64,000 nucleotides of DNA from Crocinitomicaceae bacterium. Its GTDB lineage: Bacteria; Bacteroidota; Bacteroidia; Flavobacteriales_G; Salibacteraceae. A program made the position numbers and the translations under genes. Shown here piece by piece: positions 20,627 through 29,725 of the stretch. Numbering within the stretch: position 1 is the first letter of the stretch; the number at the start of each line of letters is the position of its first letter. The stretch is taken from the NCBI GenBank assembly GCA_002713215.1, contig PAVO01000026.1, forward strand, positions 1-64,000, in the 5' to 3' direction. The notes beneath the pieces were generated by a model. The model worked only from the letters and a program-made list of their open reading frames with translations. It was not told the origin of the DNA and made no database searches.

Positions 20627-21523
20627 CTAATTTGTTAATCTATCCAAAATGAGCTGTATAAGCTCCTGAACCTTAGGTTTATAATTCGTAAGCGCTTTTT
20701 TCAAAGGGCGGTTAGCCACTGCAACACAAACCGTACAACATTTATGATTCATAGCTCCTCCAATACCAAAAATGGCTGATGTCTCCATCTCAAAGTTCAG
20801 TACCCTAAGGTCATTAAATCGAAATGTCTCAAGCAGGTTGTTTTGCTCTGGTAGAGCCAAATTTAGTCTAAGAGCCCTGCCCTGAGCTGCGTAAAAACCA
20901 GATGCTGTTGCGGTTATACCCTTGTGCATTCCCTCCCCAATTCGATTGGCCAGTTCTTTATTGGCCTTAGCCAAATAGGGTTGAATGCCAAAAGAATCCA
21001 TACCTAAATGCTGCGTTAACGCCCTGGATAGTTCAACCTCTTCAGGCTCAAAGCCCAGGTTGTAGTAATTCAACATGCCATCCATTCCATACCCATACAA
21101 ACTCTGAACAAAATCTCCAGGCTCTATTTCAGGCTGTAGGGCACCACAAGTACCAATTCTTACAATATTCAAAGAACTTACTTCCTTCTTTACCGTCCGG
21201 GTTTCAAGATCAACATTAACCAGCGCATCGAGTTCATTGAGCACAATATCAATGTTATCGACACCTATACCGGAGGAAATCGCCGTTATTCTTTTCCCAT
21301 TGTACCACCCGGTGTGCGTGCAAAACTCCCGGTTTTCTACCTTGTGTTCAATCTTATCGAAAAGAGAGGATATCAATTTTACCCTTCCCTGATCACCAAC
21401 CACAATAATGTCCCTGGCAATTTGATGCGGGTAAAGCTTTAAATGAAATATGCTTCCATCTTCATTTAAAATCAATTCGGAAGGTGCCAAAATTTCACCT
21501 ACTCTGCTGTTTGTTGCAATCAT
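20627..21523 (-). CDS. Nucleoside phosphorylase (uridine phosphorylase-like)
   Basis: A 298-residue PNP/UDP-superfamily enzyme. Visible signatures are ARDIIVVGDQGRVKLISSLF, the phosphate-binding glycine turn AISSGIGVDNIDIVLNEL, NIVRIGTCGALQPEIEPGDF and the substrate-binding NFEMETSAIFGIG containing the MET motif. It would phosphorolyse a nucleoside to base plus pentose-1-phosphate. Uridine is the best guess but the base specificity is not certain. A 16-bp gap separates it from the following SirB1-like gene. Confidence 0.88.
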   Translation of the reverse strand: MIATNSRVGEILAPSELILNEDGSIFHLKLYPHQIARDIIVVGDQGRVKLISSLFDKIEHKVENREFCTHTGWYNGKRITAISSGIGVDNIDIVLNELDALVNVDLETRTVKKEVSSLNIVRIGTCGALQPEIEPGDFVQSLYGYGMDGMLNYYNLGFEPEEVELSRALTQHLGMDSFGIQPYLAKANKELANRIGEGMHKGITATASGFYAAQGRALRLNLALPEQNNLLETFRFNDLRVLNFEMETSAIFGIGGAMNHKCCTVCVAVANRPLKKALTNYKPKVQELIQLILDRLTN

Positions 21524-21602
21524 AAAATTGAATTACGTCACCAAATTAAAACCTTTTATCTGAATTTGTTCTACCGTCAATTAATCTTCATATTTGCTGA
21601 TA

Positions 21603-22130
21603 GTGATAAAAGGCAAACATATTTACCTGAGAGCCCTAGAGCCAAGCGACATCGATTTAATTTTCGAATGGGAAAATAATGCTGAAGTCTGGAACATTTC
21701 GGATACCGTACAACCATTCTCGCGATTTGCCTTGGAAAAGTACGTGAGCAGTGTACAGGATATTTACGTACAACATCAGTTAAGGCTTATTATATGTGAG
21801 GAATCCTCAGATACGCCAATTGGTTGTATAGACCTGTTCGATTTTTCTCCTTTACACCACCGTGTAGGTTGTGGAATTCTAATTGCCGACCAAGAACAAC
21901 GGGGCAAAGGATATGCTCGTGAAGCACTGAATTTAACCATTGATTATTGTTTTGATTTTTTGGAATGCCATCAAGTCTATTGCAACATACTGGAAGACAA
22001 CTTTCAAAGTATAAATCTATTTGAAAAAGCCGGCTTTGAACGAATTGGTTTAAAGAAAGAGTGGATTAACAAAAAGGGGAAATACCACAACGAATACCTG
22101 TATCAACTTTTGAGATCATCGCATGATTAA
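21603..22130 (+). CDS. GNAT family N-acetyltransferase, GTG start
   Basis: I choose the GTG at 21603 (175 residues) because the protein then starts IKGKHIYLRALEPSDIDLI, the usual beginning of the family. A TTG at 21594 is an alternative. Acetyl-CoA site: VGCGILIADQEQRGKGYARE. The end (LEDNFQSINLFEKAGFERIG) is typical of diamine or RimJ-like acetyltransferases. Substrate unknown. It overlaps mltG by 8 bp, so it is translationally coupled to cell-wall genes. Confidence 0.82.
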   Translation: MIKGKHIYLRALEPSDIDLIFEWENNAEVWNISDTVQPFSRFALEKYVSSVQDIYVQHQLRLIICEESSDTPIGCIDLFDFSPLHHRVGCGILIADQEQRGKGYAREALNLTIDYCFDFLECHQVYCNILEDNFQSINLFEKAGFERIGLKKEWINKKGKYHNEYLYQLLRSSHD

Positions 22131-23145
22131 AAAAATTCTGGGGACCGCATTTCTGGTTGCTATTTTAATTGCCGCATACTATGGCTTTAATCTGTACAAT
22201 ACCATTTATGGTAGCGCGGTAAAACAAGACACTTACTTATACATTCCAACTGGCAGTAGCTATCAGGAAGTTCTCCAACTTATTGATTCAACAAAATGTA
22301 TTGAGAGTATTTCAGGATTCGACCAGGTAGCCGAATTAAAGTCTTATCCCGACCTGGTAAAACCCGGACGATATCTGCTAAAGAAAGGAATGAGTAATGA
22401 AGAAGCCATTAACAAGCTTCGAATAGGCACACAGGACCCTGTAAATTTTACGTTCAATAACCTAAGAACCATTCAACAATTGGCCGGTGTTGCTTCGCGT
22501 TATTTTGAACCCGATTCACTTAGTTTTTTGGATCAGTTAACCGACCCCAAAGTGATTAAAAAGTATGGCTTTAATCAAAATCAATTCCCTTCGCTGTTTA
22601 TACCCAATACCTATGAGATGAACTGGAACACCACAGCTGAAGAGTTTATTGCAAGAATGGCCAGGGAGTATAAAACCTTCTGGACACCAAATCGTCAGCA
22701 AAAAGCCAGGCAACTAAACCTTTCTCAAAGCGATGTATCAACGTTGGCTTCAATAGTTGAAAGCGAGACTGTAAAAAGTGACGAAAAGGCCCGGGTTGCC
22801 GGAGTCTATATAAACCGACTGCAAAAAGGAATGCCCCTACAGGCTGACCCAACTTTAATTTTCGCATTGGGTGATTTTAGTATAAAGCGGGTAACCAACG
22901 ACGACAAAAAAATTGAATCACCCTACAATACATACAAATACAAAGGTCTGCCTCCCGGCCCCATTCGATTATCGGAAATATCATCTCTTGAATCGGTTCT
23001 GAATTACGAAAGGCACAATTTCATTTATTTCTGCGCCAAGGAAGATTTCTCTGGCTATCATAACTTTACGTCTTCCTATCGAAAACACAGGCAGAATGCC
23101 AGGAAGTACCAAAACGCATTAAACAAAAGAAAAATCTACCGGTAA
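22123..23145 (+). CDS. mltG: Endolytic transglycosylase MltG
   Basis: A 340-residue YceG-family protein. One N-terminal membrane helix (FLVAILIAAYYGFNLY) is followed by a LysM-like part and the catalytic domain with STLASIVESETVKSDEKARV (the catalytic-type Glu), YINRLQKGMPLQADPTLIFA and KGLPPGPIRLSEISSLESVL. MltG cleaves nascent peptidoglycan strands at the inner membrane and sets glycan chain length. It overlaps the next gene (mutase) by 1 bp. Confidence 0.95.
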   Translation: MIKKILGTAFLVAILIAAYYGFNLYNTIYGSAVKQDTYLYIPTGSSYQEVLQLIDSTKCIESISGFDQVAELKSYPDLVKPGRYLLKKGMSNEEAINKLRIGTQDPVNFTFNNLRTIQQLAGVASRYFEPDSLSFLDQLTDPKVIKKYGFNQNQFPSLFIPNTYEMNWNTTAEEFIARMAREYKTFWTPNRQQKARQLNLSQSDVSTLASIVESETVKSDEKARVAGVYINRLQKGMPLQADPTLIFALGDFSIKRVTNDDKKIESPYNTYKYKGLPPGPIRLSEISSLESVLNYERHNFIYFCAKEDFSGYHNFTSSYRKHRQNARKYQNALNKRKIYR

Positions 23146-24545
23146 TGAGCGACAACTTGAAAATTAAGTTTGGAACTGACGGCTGGCGCGCTGTAATTGC
23201 AAAAGAATTTACAACCAACAACGTAGCACGAGTTAGCGCGGGTGTTGCATCATATATTAAAAACTATGATTTGGCCCAAAGAGTCGTATTGGGTTTCGAT
23301 TGTCGATTTGGTGGAAAGCTGTTTGCTGAAACGGCTGCTCAGGTACTTTCCTCTTACGGTATAGAGGTCTTATACTTCAACAAGCCAACCACTACCCCGG
23401 CCATATCCCTGGCAGCCTACAAGATGGATGCAGGATTAGGAATTATATTAACTGCATCCCACAACCCTCCAACCTACAATGGATACAAACTAAAAGGAGG
23501 TTTTGGAGGCCCCCTATTATCAGAAGGAATAAGTCAGGTAGAAGAACTCATTCCCGATGGAGTTCCTAACCTTTCAAAGGCTAATTCCAGTTTGATTGTT
23601 CCTACCGATTTTAACCAACTGTACATAGATCATATAAAAAGTCATTTCGATTTGGATAGGATAAACCGATCAGATATGAAAATGGCCTACGATGCCATGT
23701 ATGGGTCAGGGCAATTTGTGCTACCAGAAATTCTGCCTAATGCCGTTTTGTTTCGAAACGAATGGAATCATCACTTTTATGGACTATCTCCAGAGCCCAT
23801 AATGAAAAACCTGGGTGAATTCCAGCACTTTTTGAGAAATGAAACACAAGTAGATCTGGCGCTTATCAATGACGGAGATGCCGATCGAATTGGGCTTATG
23901 GATGGAGACGGAAACTTCATTGATTCTCACAACATAATGTTGCTCCTACTCCATTATTTGGTGCATTATAAAGGCCTTAAAGGAAGGGTGGCAACCGGGT
24001 TTAGTTCAACGGTTAAGATTCAGCACTACTGCAAATTGCACGGATTGGAATTGGATATAGTGCCAATTGGCTTTAAACACATTTGTGGAATTATGCTGGA
24101 ACACGAAGTACTAATGGGTGGTGAAGAGTCCGGAGGCATTGCTGTAGGTGTTGGTGGCCATATTCCTGAACGTGATGGAATCTGGAACGGTCTGCTTCTA
24201 CTCGAAATGATGGTAGTTACAGGGAAATCGATCAATGAGTTGCTTCAGGAAATCAGGAACGAAGTTGGAAGCTTTGCTTTCAGACGAATTGATCTACAAC
24301 TTAAAGAAGAGCAGAAGCTTGCCATCGTAGAACAGTGCAGGAGTAATCACTTTTCAAGATTTGGTGAGTTAGAGGTTAAACGCATTGAAGATCTCGATGG
24401 CTGGAAGTACTATTTCAATGAAGATGAATGGGTAATGATTCGACCTTCGGGAACGGAACCGGTGTTACGAACCTATGCGGAGGGAGTAACCACAGAACGG
24501 GCAGAGTTTATTTTGGAAAATTGCCATAAGGAAATTTTGGGGTAG
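23145..24545 (+). CDS. Phosphoglucomutase/phosphomannomutase family protein (second paralogue)
   Basis: A 466-residue alpha-D-phosphohexomutase: KFGTDGWRAVIAKEF, phosphoserine loop GIILTASHNPPTYNGYKLKG, metal loop NDGDADRIGLMD, sugar loop MGGEESGGIAVG and phosphate loop IRPSGTEPVLRTY. It is shorter than the paralogue at 11495-13213 and closer to ManB/GlmM-like phosphomannomutases. It would make hexose-1-phosphate for envelope glycans. Its tight linkage to mltG fits a cell-envelope role. Confidence 0.92.
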   Translation: MSDNLKIKFGTDGWRAVIAKEFTTNNVARVSAGVASYIKNYDLAQRVVLGFDCRFGGKLFAETAAQVLSSYGIEVLYFNKPTTTPAISLAAYKMDAGLGIILTASHNPPTYNGYKLKGGFGGPLLSEGISQVEELIPDGVPNLSKANSSLIVPTDFNQLYIDHIKSHFDLDRINRSDMKMAYDAMYGSGQFVLPEILPNAVLFRNEWNHHFYGLSPEPIMKNLGEFQHFLRNETQVDLALINDGDADRIGLMDGDGNFIDSHNIMLLLLHYLVHYKGLKGRVATGFSSTVKIQHYCKLHGLELDIVPIGFKHICGIMLEHEVLMGGEESGGIAVGVGGHIPERDGIWNGLLLLEMMVVTGKSINELLQEIRNEVGSFAFRRIDLQLKEEQKLAIVEQCRSNHFSRFGELEVKRIEDLDGWKYYFNEDEWVMIRPSGTEPVLRTYAEGVTTERAEFILENCHKEILG

Positions 24546-24552
24546 GCTTTTG

Positions 24553-24600
24553 TCTTTCTCGATACAACCCTCCCTTCGGTCGTGCCATTCGAAATGACAT
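24553..24600. repeat. Possible REP-like intergenic repeat
   Basis: The gap after the mutase contains GTCATTTCGAATGGCACGAC (minus strand) with CTTTCTCGATA. This resembles dispersed intergenic repeats of Bacteroidota that carry GTCATTTCGAA and GAATCTCGATA. Only one copy is in the window, so this rests on recollection. Confidence 0.3.
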
Positions 24601-24616
24601 TATTCTTAGCTAATAG

Positions 24617-27229
24617 CTATTGCTTCACGAAGCGAAAGGTCTTCCATTCATCACCTTCTTTTACCCGTAGAAAATAAACTCCCTGGGGAATATCCTCCAA
24701 CTGAATGGCTTCATTACTCAATAGTTGTCCCTTCTGCCTGGAACTTCCCAGTTGGTCAATAATTTCAAAATCAAATGATTGATTGTCATTTGCTTGGGAT
24801 TTTACAAATAGTTGGTTCGAAACAGGATTTGGATATACCATCAATCCATTTTGATCCAAATTCTCCTCAGTACTCACATAGCACAAGATTCCTTTGGTTG
24901 TCAATGAATCCGTATTTGTACACCCCGCTGAACTTGTCGCTTTAACCCAGTACTCGCCCCCAGCTGTAATTACAAGGCTTTCTGTTGTGTCACCGGTATT
25001 CCACGTCCAATTCAGGTTGGAATCCAGGCTAACGCCCTTTAAAGTATCCCCATCTTCCAAACAAAATACCGTATCACCTTCCAATAAAACATTGGGAAGC
25101 AAATCTTGAATGGTCATTGCTGTATCGGTATATCCCTTACATCCCGATATGTTTTCAAAATGCACTTTCCAGGGCGTTGAAAAATTACTATCGTTTACAA
25201 CAACACTTTGACCAGAATCACCGTTCGACCAATTCTGGTAATTATAGTTTGACCCGCTTTTTAAAGAGAGGGATAAGCTATCGCCTTCGCAAAAAGAAAA
25301 CTTACCGGTAGAACTAATAATGGTGTCATAAATGTGGCTGAATTCCAACATGGCTTTTGCATCTACCTTTCCCTTTCCAAAACTGAAATTGGGGAGGCTA
25401 CCCGTTAAGCTATCTGCAAAGGCAGTACTCTTCAATGCATTCCTAAAATCGGCATAGCTGGCACTGGGACATTTTTCGAAATAAAAGGCAGCTAACCCTG
25501 CTACAACTGGTGAGGCCATTGATGTTCCCCCATTGATAAAATGAAATCCACCCTTAGCTAACCTATGTCGTTGAGAAGGCGTTGTGTCCAAATAAGTTAC
25601 ATCCACAATTCTGCCGGATGTTAATGTAAAATTACCGGGTGCAGCCACATCGGGCTTTAATACACCCCTCCTATTGGGGCCACGACTCGAAGTTACACCT
25701 ATGCCACCTACAGGTAAATTGGTCGTTTTGGTCATTCCCCCATTTACATTTTCAAACTCCAACCGGTTGTTGTAATTCCCAACTGAAATAATATCCGGGT
25801 GGCAATTCCAACTACTTACAATGTTTTGAAGCGTATCTGGCTTCTGATACTTACCAATGGAAGGATAAGCCCCTGAACCGGGTAACCCAGAATTTATCAT
25901 ATCGGACATCCCTAACCAGGTTGCATTCCAGCAATCGTATCCCCCCTTACCCATTGCTGTAAGTTTATAGTAGGAAGTTGGCGTAGGTTTAAGCATTAAT
26001 ACCTGAAATAAGTAATTGGGTCCCTGCCTTTCCGCCCAGGTCATCACCTGCGTTCCTCCACCGAGATTCAGTGTCGTTAGGGTATCAAGGCGGTTATAAA
26101 TCGAATCCACAAAATAAGTGGTATCCTTCCAGGAATTCGTATCGGTTGCACCAAATGAAAAAGTTAAGCCATGCATGTCCACAGTATCGGCCCAGGCTTC
26201 AATAAACACTGCTGACCCAAAAGAAGAACTCGGGTTAACTTTAAACCAAGTGAACGAAGTATCATTTTGAACCCGGGTTCTCAAATGAAACGGTGCCACA
26301 CTACCGGCATTTCCAGCCGCGCAAGCAATGGCCCTTCCATTCTTAGCATTAACCAACGAATCGATGTATTGCGCTACCAAATCTTGTCCATCATGACTTC
26401 CCCGGTAGCTACCAGCACTAATATTTATTACGCAAGGAAGTCCTAATTTGTCTGCTTCTCCGAAAATCCATTCTACCCCATCGGCCACGGTTTGCGTCCA
26501 ATTGCTTGCACCAAAATCGGAGGCAACAAAAACTATGGGTGATTCGGAAGCATAACCGCTATAGTCAGCTATGGAGTCGGGTACCGAATTTCCATTACCA
26601 GCTGCAATTCCACTAACCATGGTTCCATGGCCGTGATAGTTGTTTGGGTCTACGTGAGGGCATGTGCCGGCATTTATCGAACTGCTATCATATACCTCAC
26701 CATAACCATAGCTGGGACGAATAGTAGTGTCCTGATTTCGTGTTTGATCCCATATTTTGACTATTCGTGTTTTTTTACCCTTGGTTTGGAAATCGGGTTG
26801 ACCAAAATCAATTCCCGTATCAATAATTCCCATAACCACATTGCGCCCCTTGTAGGTCCCCCAGGATTCTCCTTTATATATTACCGATTGATCGGCCTTT
26901 GTATTTTTCTTGGAAACGTTAATTAACGGTTGTCCTGTACCACCATCGAATATAAAGTGAGTTACAAACGGTTGGCTAATAAACTTTTTTAGTTTACTCT
27001 CGGGCAAAACGACAGAATGGTATCCCCTAAAAGAATGTTTCAGTGTCCCGTTTATGCTATACAAGGAACTTTCAATTTGAGTTAAATCTCCTTTTACAAA
27101 AATGGAAATAGGTCGATCGCTTTGTCCAAAATCAGATGCCTGAAGCCATAAATTCCCAAAACTTTTCTCCTGAGCACATAGCCCCACGCTTAATACGATC
27201 GATACCAATGAAATGATTTTCCTCACCAC
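24617..27229 (-). CDS. Secreted subtilisin-like (S8) peptidase with T9SS sorting domain
   Basis: An 870-residue protein with a signal peptide ending GLCAQ. The S8 catalytic triad sits in VVMGIIDTGIDFGQ (Asp137), NYHGHGTMVSGIAAG (His201) and NGGTSMASPVVAGLAAFYF (Ser). Ig-like repeats follow. The C-terminal 80 residues (LMVYPNPVSNQLFVKSQ to GVYFLRVKEGDEWKTFRFVK) are a type A sorting domain, so the protein should leave the cell through the type IX system. Probable role: extracellular protein degradation. Transcribed alone. Confidence 0.93.
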   Translation of the reverse strand: MVRKIISLVSIVLSVGLCAQEKSFGNLWLQASDFGQSDRPISIFVKGDLTQIESSLYSINGTLKHSFRGYHSVVLPESKLKKFISQPFVTHFIFDGGTGQPLINVSKKNTKADQSVIYKGESWGTYKGRNVVMGIIDTGIDFGQPDFQTKGKKTRIVKIWDQTRNQDTTIRPSYGYGEVYDSSSINAGTCPHVDPNNYHGHGTMVSGIAAGNGNSVPDSIADYSGYASESPIVFVASDFGASNWTQTVADGVEWIFGEADKLGLPCVINISAGSYRGSHDGQDLVAQYIDSLVNAKNGRAIACAAGNAGSVAPFHLRTRVQNDTSFTWFKVNPSSSFGSAVFIEAWADTVDMHGLTFSFGATDTNSWKDTTYFVDSIYNRLDTLTTLNLGGGTQVMTWAERQGPNYLFQVLMLKPTPTSYYKLTAMGKGGYDCWNATWLGMSDMINSGLPGSGAYPSIGKYQKPDTLQNIVSSWNCHPDIISVGNYNNRLEFENVNGGMTKTTNLPVGGIGVTSSRGPNRRGVLKPDVAAPGNFTLTSGRIVDVTYLDTTPSQRHRLAKGGFHFINGGTSMASPVVAGLAAFYFEKCPSASYADFRNALKSTAFADSLTGSLPNFSFGKGKVDAKAMLEFSHIYDTIISSTGKFSFCEGDSLSLSLKSGSNYNYQNWSNGDSGQSVVVNDSNFSTPWKVHFENISGCKGYTDTAMTIQDLLPNVLLEGDTVFCLEDGDTLKGVSLDSNLNWTWNTGDTTESLVITAGGEYWVKATSSAGCTNTDSLTTKGILCYVSTEENLDQNGLMVYPNPVSNQLFVKSQANDNQSFDFEIIDQLGSSRQKGQLLSNEAIQLEDIPQGVYFLRVKEGDEWKTFRFVKQ

Positions 27230-27260
27230 AGAATTTTAGAGCTAATAAAGTTACTGTTCT

Positions 27261-27719
27261 TTACGAGTTTACCAATTGTTCGTATGGCGGTATTTCCGGA
27301 ATGAAAGTATACCGCTTGTTTTCATGATCTATTTCGCAGAAATAATGTTCCAGACCATTGGTTACCGCCAGAAAGGGAACTTTAAGCACCATGTTGTAAC
27401 GGGCAATCTGATCAAAAGTCTTCTGAGTAATCTTAATCTGAGGGCGTTTGCATTCAACCAAAACAAGTGGAACTCCTTCTGTATTGTGGCAAACGATATC
27501 GCTTCGTTTATCCATTCGGTTGTACTTCATCCCCAATTCCTGCTTCATTAGTGACTTGGGATATCCTTTTTCCTGATGCAAGAATTCAATGAAATTTTGG
27601 CGTACCCATTCCTCGGGTGTAAGCACCAACATCTTTTTGCGAATGGAGTCAAAAATGTAAAGCTTTTCTTTCTCCGCTTTTATTTTAAACTCGTAGGATG
27701 GCAGGTTCAATTTTTCCAC
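27261..27719 (-). CDS. Stand-alone HsdR N-terminal-domain protein, GTG start
   Basis: I start at a GTG at 27719 (GTG at 27722 also possible), giving about 152 residues beginning EKLNLPSYEFKIKA. The usual HSDR_N segments are VLTPEEWVRQNFIEFL, KRSDIVCHNTEGVPLVLVEC with a PD-(D/E)xK-like ECK motif, and QIARYNMVLKVPFLAVTNGL with a QxxxY motif. Despite the annotation style it is a single small domain found beside holA across Bacteroidota, so it is likely a housekeeping nuclease-fold protein, not part of a restriction system. Confidence 0.82.
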   Translation of the reverse strand: MEKLNLPSYEFKIKAEKEKLYIFDSIRKKMLVLTPEEWVRQNFIEFLHQEKGYPKSLMKQELGMKYNRMDKRSDIVCHNTEGVPLVLVECKRPQIKITQKTFDQIARYNMVLKVPFLAVTNGLEHYFCEIDHENKRYTFIPEIPPYEQLVNS

Positions 27720-27927
27720 CACACAAAGAAAACATAAGGGGCCTTTGCGCAATTCAATTTGTAAAAATATTCGACGTCCGAAAAAATTTGGATATCGCAG
27801 CAACCAACCGGTTGTGAGAATTCAAAATTTTTGAGAAGAAGGAAGATTGAAACAAATTGAATTGTTCCATGCTCCTTTTTTGAATTCCGCAAAGGTCCAA
27901 AGATGTTAGGAGAAAAGGATATATAAG

Positions 27928-27935
27928 TAAGTTTG
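27928..27935 (+). promoter_or_regulatory. TAnnTTTG promoter box before AMP nucleosidase
   Basis: TAAGTTTG fits the Bacteroidota -7 consensus and ends 8 bp before the ATG at 27944, implying a very short or absent leader. No clear -33 TTG is seen. Confidence 0.4.
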
Positions 27936-27943
27936 CTTTGCAT

Positions 27944-28717
27944 ATGAAAACGAAAGAAGAAATTACCGAAAATTGGTTACCTCGTTATACCGGGGCACAA
28001 TTGAACCAATTTGGATCTTATATTTTACTAACCAACTTTAAAAAATACCTTCGCGATTTTTGTTCCTTGACCGGTACTGAAATCGTAGATACATCGGCAG
28101 CCATGCCCATTGCAACTTCAGGAGACATTACCATGATCAACTTCGGAATGGGAAGTGCCAATGCTGCTACTATAATGGATCTACTGAGCAGCATTTCACC
28201 CAAGGCAGTTCTCTTCTTAGGAAAATGCGGAGGCATTAAGAAGAAAAACCGATTGGGCGATTTTATATTACCCATTGCTGCAATCCGGGGAGAAGGTACT
28301 TCAAACGATTATTTGCCTCCTGAAGTTCCGGCACTACCTGCGTTTAGCCTTCAAAAGGCAGTATCGACTACTATTCGGGACAATTCATTGGATTATTACA
28401 CAGGAACCATATTTACCACCAACCGCCGGGTCTGGGAGTTTGACGAAAAGTTCAAGGACTACCTCAGAACTACCCGGTGTATGGGAATTGATATGGAAAC
28501 TGCCACGGTTTTTATTGTTGGTTTTTCGAACGAAATTCCAAGTGGTGCTCTTCTGTTGGTTTCCGATCAACCTATGATTCCTGAAGGGGTAAAGACGCAC
28601 TCAACCGATGAAAAAGTGAGTAAGAACTTTGGTGAAATTCATATAAAAATTGGAATTGAATCATTGAACCAGCTGAAAGAAAATGGCCATACGGTAAAAC
28701 ACCTCAAGTTTGCTTAA
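27944..28717 (+). CDS. amn: AMP nucleosidase
   Basis: A 257-residue protein from the ATG at 27944; a TTG two codons earlier is less likely. It belongs to the PNP/UDP phosphorylase fold: TMINFGMGSANAATIMDLL, VLFLGKCGGIKKKNRLGDFI and MGIDMETATVFIVGF. Together with the N-terminus (ITENWLPRYTGAQLNQFG) this is the pattern of the short Bacteroidota enzymes annotated as AMP nucleosidase, which split AMP into adenine and ribose-5-phosphate. holA starts at the next base after its stop. Confidence 0.85.
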   Translation: MKTKEEITENWLPRYTGAQLNQFGSYILLTNFKKYLRDFCSLTGTEIVDTSAAMPIATSGDITMINFGMGSANAATIMDLLSSISPKAVLFLGKCGGIKKKNRLGDFILPIAAIRGEGTSNDYLPPEVPALPAFSLQKAVSTTIRDNSLDYYTGTIFTTNRRVWEFDEKFKDYLRTTRCMGIDMETATVFIVGFSNEIPSGALLLVSDQPMIPEGVKTHSTDEKVSKNFGEIHIKIGIESLNQLKENGHTVKHLKFA

Positions 28718-29725
28718 ATGCCATTAAAAGAGTATCAACGCATTCTAAAGAACGTAAAGGACAGGGATTTTAAACCCGTTTATTTCCTGAGTGGACCTGA
28801 GCCCTATTTCATTGATGTGATTACCGAATACATCGAAAAAAATGTATTGGACGAAGCCGAAAAGGCGTTTAATCAAACGGTACTCTATGGTCAGGATGTA
28901 CAATGGGGACAACTGGTAGAAACGCTCAAGCGCTTCCCAATGATGGCCGAGCGTCAGGTGGTAATCATAAAAGAAGCGCAGGTAATCCGGGATTTAAAGG
29001 AGCGACTAAGTGAATACCTTCAAAACCCAATGGACACCACGGTTTTGGTTATTTGCTATAAATATAAAACTACAGCCGATCGTAAGTTTTTAAACCTGCT
29101 CCAGAGTAAAGGCATTTACTTTCTATCGAAGGAACTCCGGGAAAACAAAATACCGGATTGGGTAGTTGAATTTTTGAGAAGGCGAAAGTTTCGCATTACA
29201 CAAAAGGCCTCGTTTTTACTTACGGAATACCTGGGAAATGACCTTTCGAAGATCTCCAATGAGTTAGAAAAACTAACCCTGGTATTGGAACCGGGCATTG
29301 AAATAAATACCCACCACATTGAGGAAAACATCGGGATCAGTAAAGATTACAACACCTTTGAGTTAGTCAATGCCCTGGGTAGAAAAGATGAAGTAAAAGC
29401 CTATCAGATCATCAATTATTTCGGAGACAATCCTAAACAACATCCGATTCCATTAACCATTGCCACCCTATTCAATTACTTTGGAAAGATTTTGTCCCTT
29501 CACTATTTAAAGGATAAAAATCCGAGAAACATTGCCAGCCAGTTGAGCATTGCTCCTTTTTTTGTCGATCAGTATTTTGAGGGAGCCCGGAGGTATCCAG
29601 CAGGAAAGTGCGCCCACATTATCCGGTACATTCGCGAATGCGACAATCACTGGAAGGGAATTGAAAGTGCTTCCATGCCGGAAGGAGAATTGTTGAAGGA
29701 ATTGATCTATAAAATTCTGAATTAG
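28718..29725 (+). CDS. holA: DNA polymerase III subunit delta
   Basis: A 335-residue clamp-loader subunit. It has the N-terminal KPVYFLSGPEPYFIDVITEY, the AAA+-like core without a working Walker A, KFLNLLQSKGIYFLSKELRE and a helical collar domain with FELVNALGRKDEVKAYQII. Delta opens the beta clamp. It abuts the AMP nucleosidase stop and ends convergently with the AI-2E permease gene (4-bp overlap). Confidence 0.95.
   Translation: MPLKEYQRILKNVKDRDFKPVYFLSGPEPYFIDVITEYIEKNVLDEAEKAFNQTVLYGQDVQWGQLVETLKRFPMMAERQVVIIKEAQVIRDLKERLSEYLQNPMDTTVLVICYKYKTTADRKFLNLLQSKGIYFLSKELRENKIPDWVVEFLRRRKFRITQKASFLLTEYLGNDLSKISNELEKLTLVLEPGIEINTHHIEENIGISKDYNTFELVNALGRKDEVKAYQIINYFGDNPKQHPIPLTIATLFNYFGKILSLHYLKDKNPRNIASQLSIAPFFVDQYFEGARRYPAGKCAHIIRYIRECDNHWKGIESASMPEGELLKELIYKILN

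Noticed and set aside
27261-27719. Part of a restriction system because of its HsdR N-terminal domain
   Set aside because: It is a single 150-residue domain next to holA, an arrangement usual in Bacteroidota without any methylase or specificity gene.
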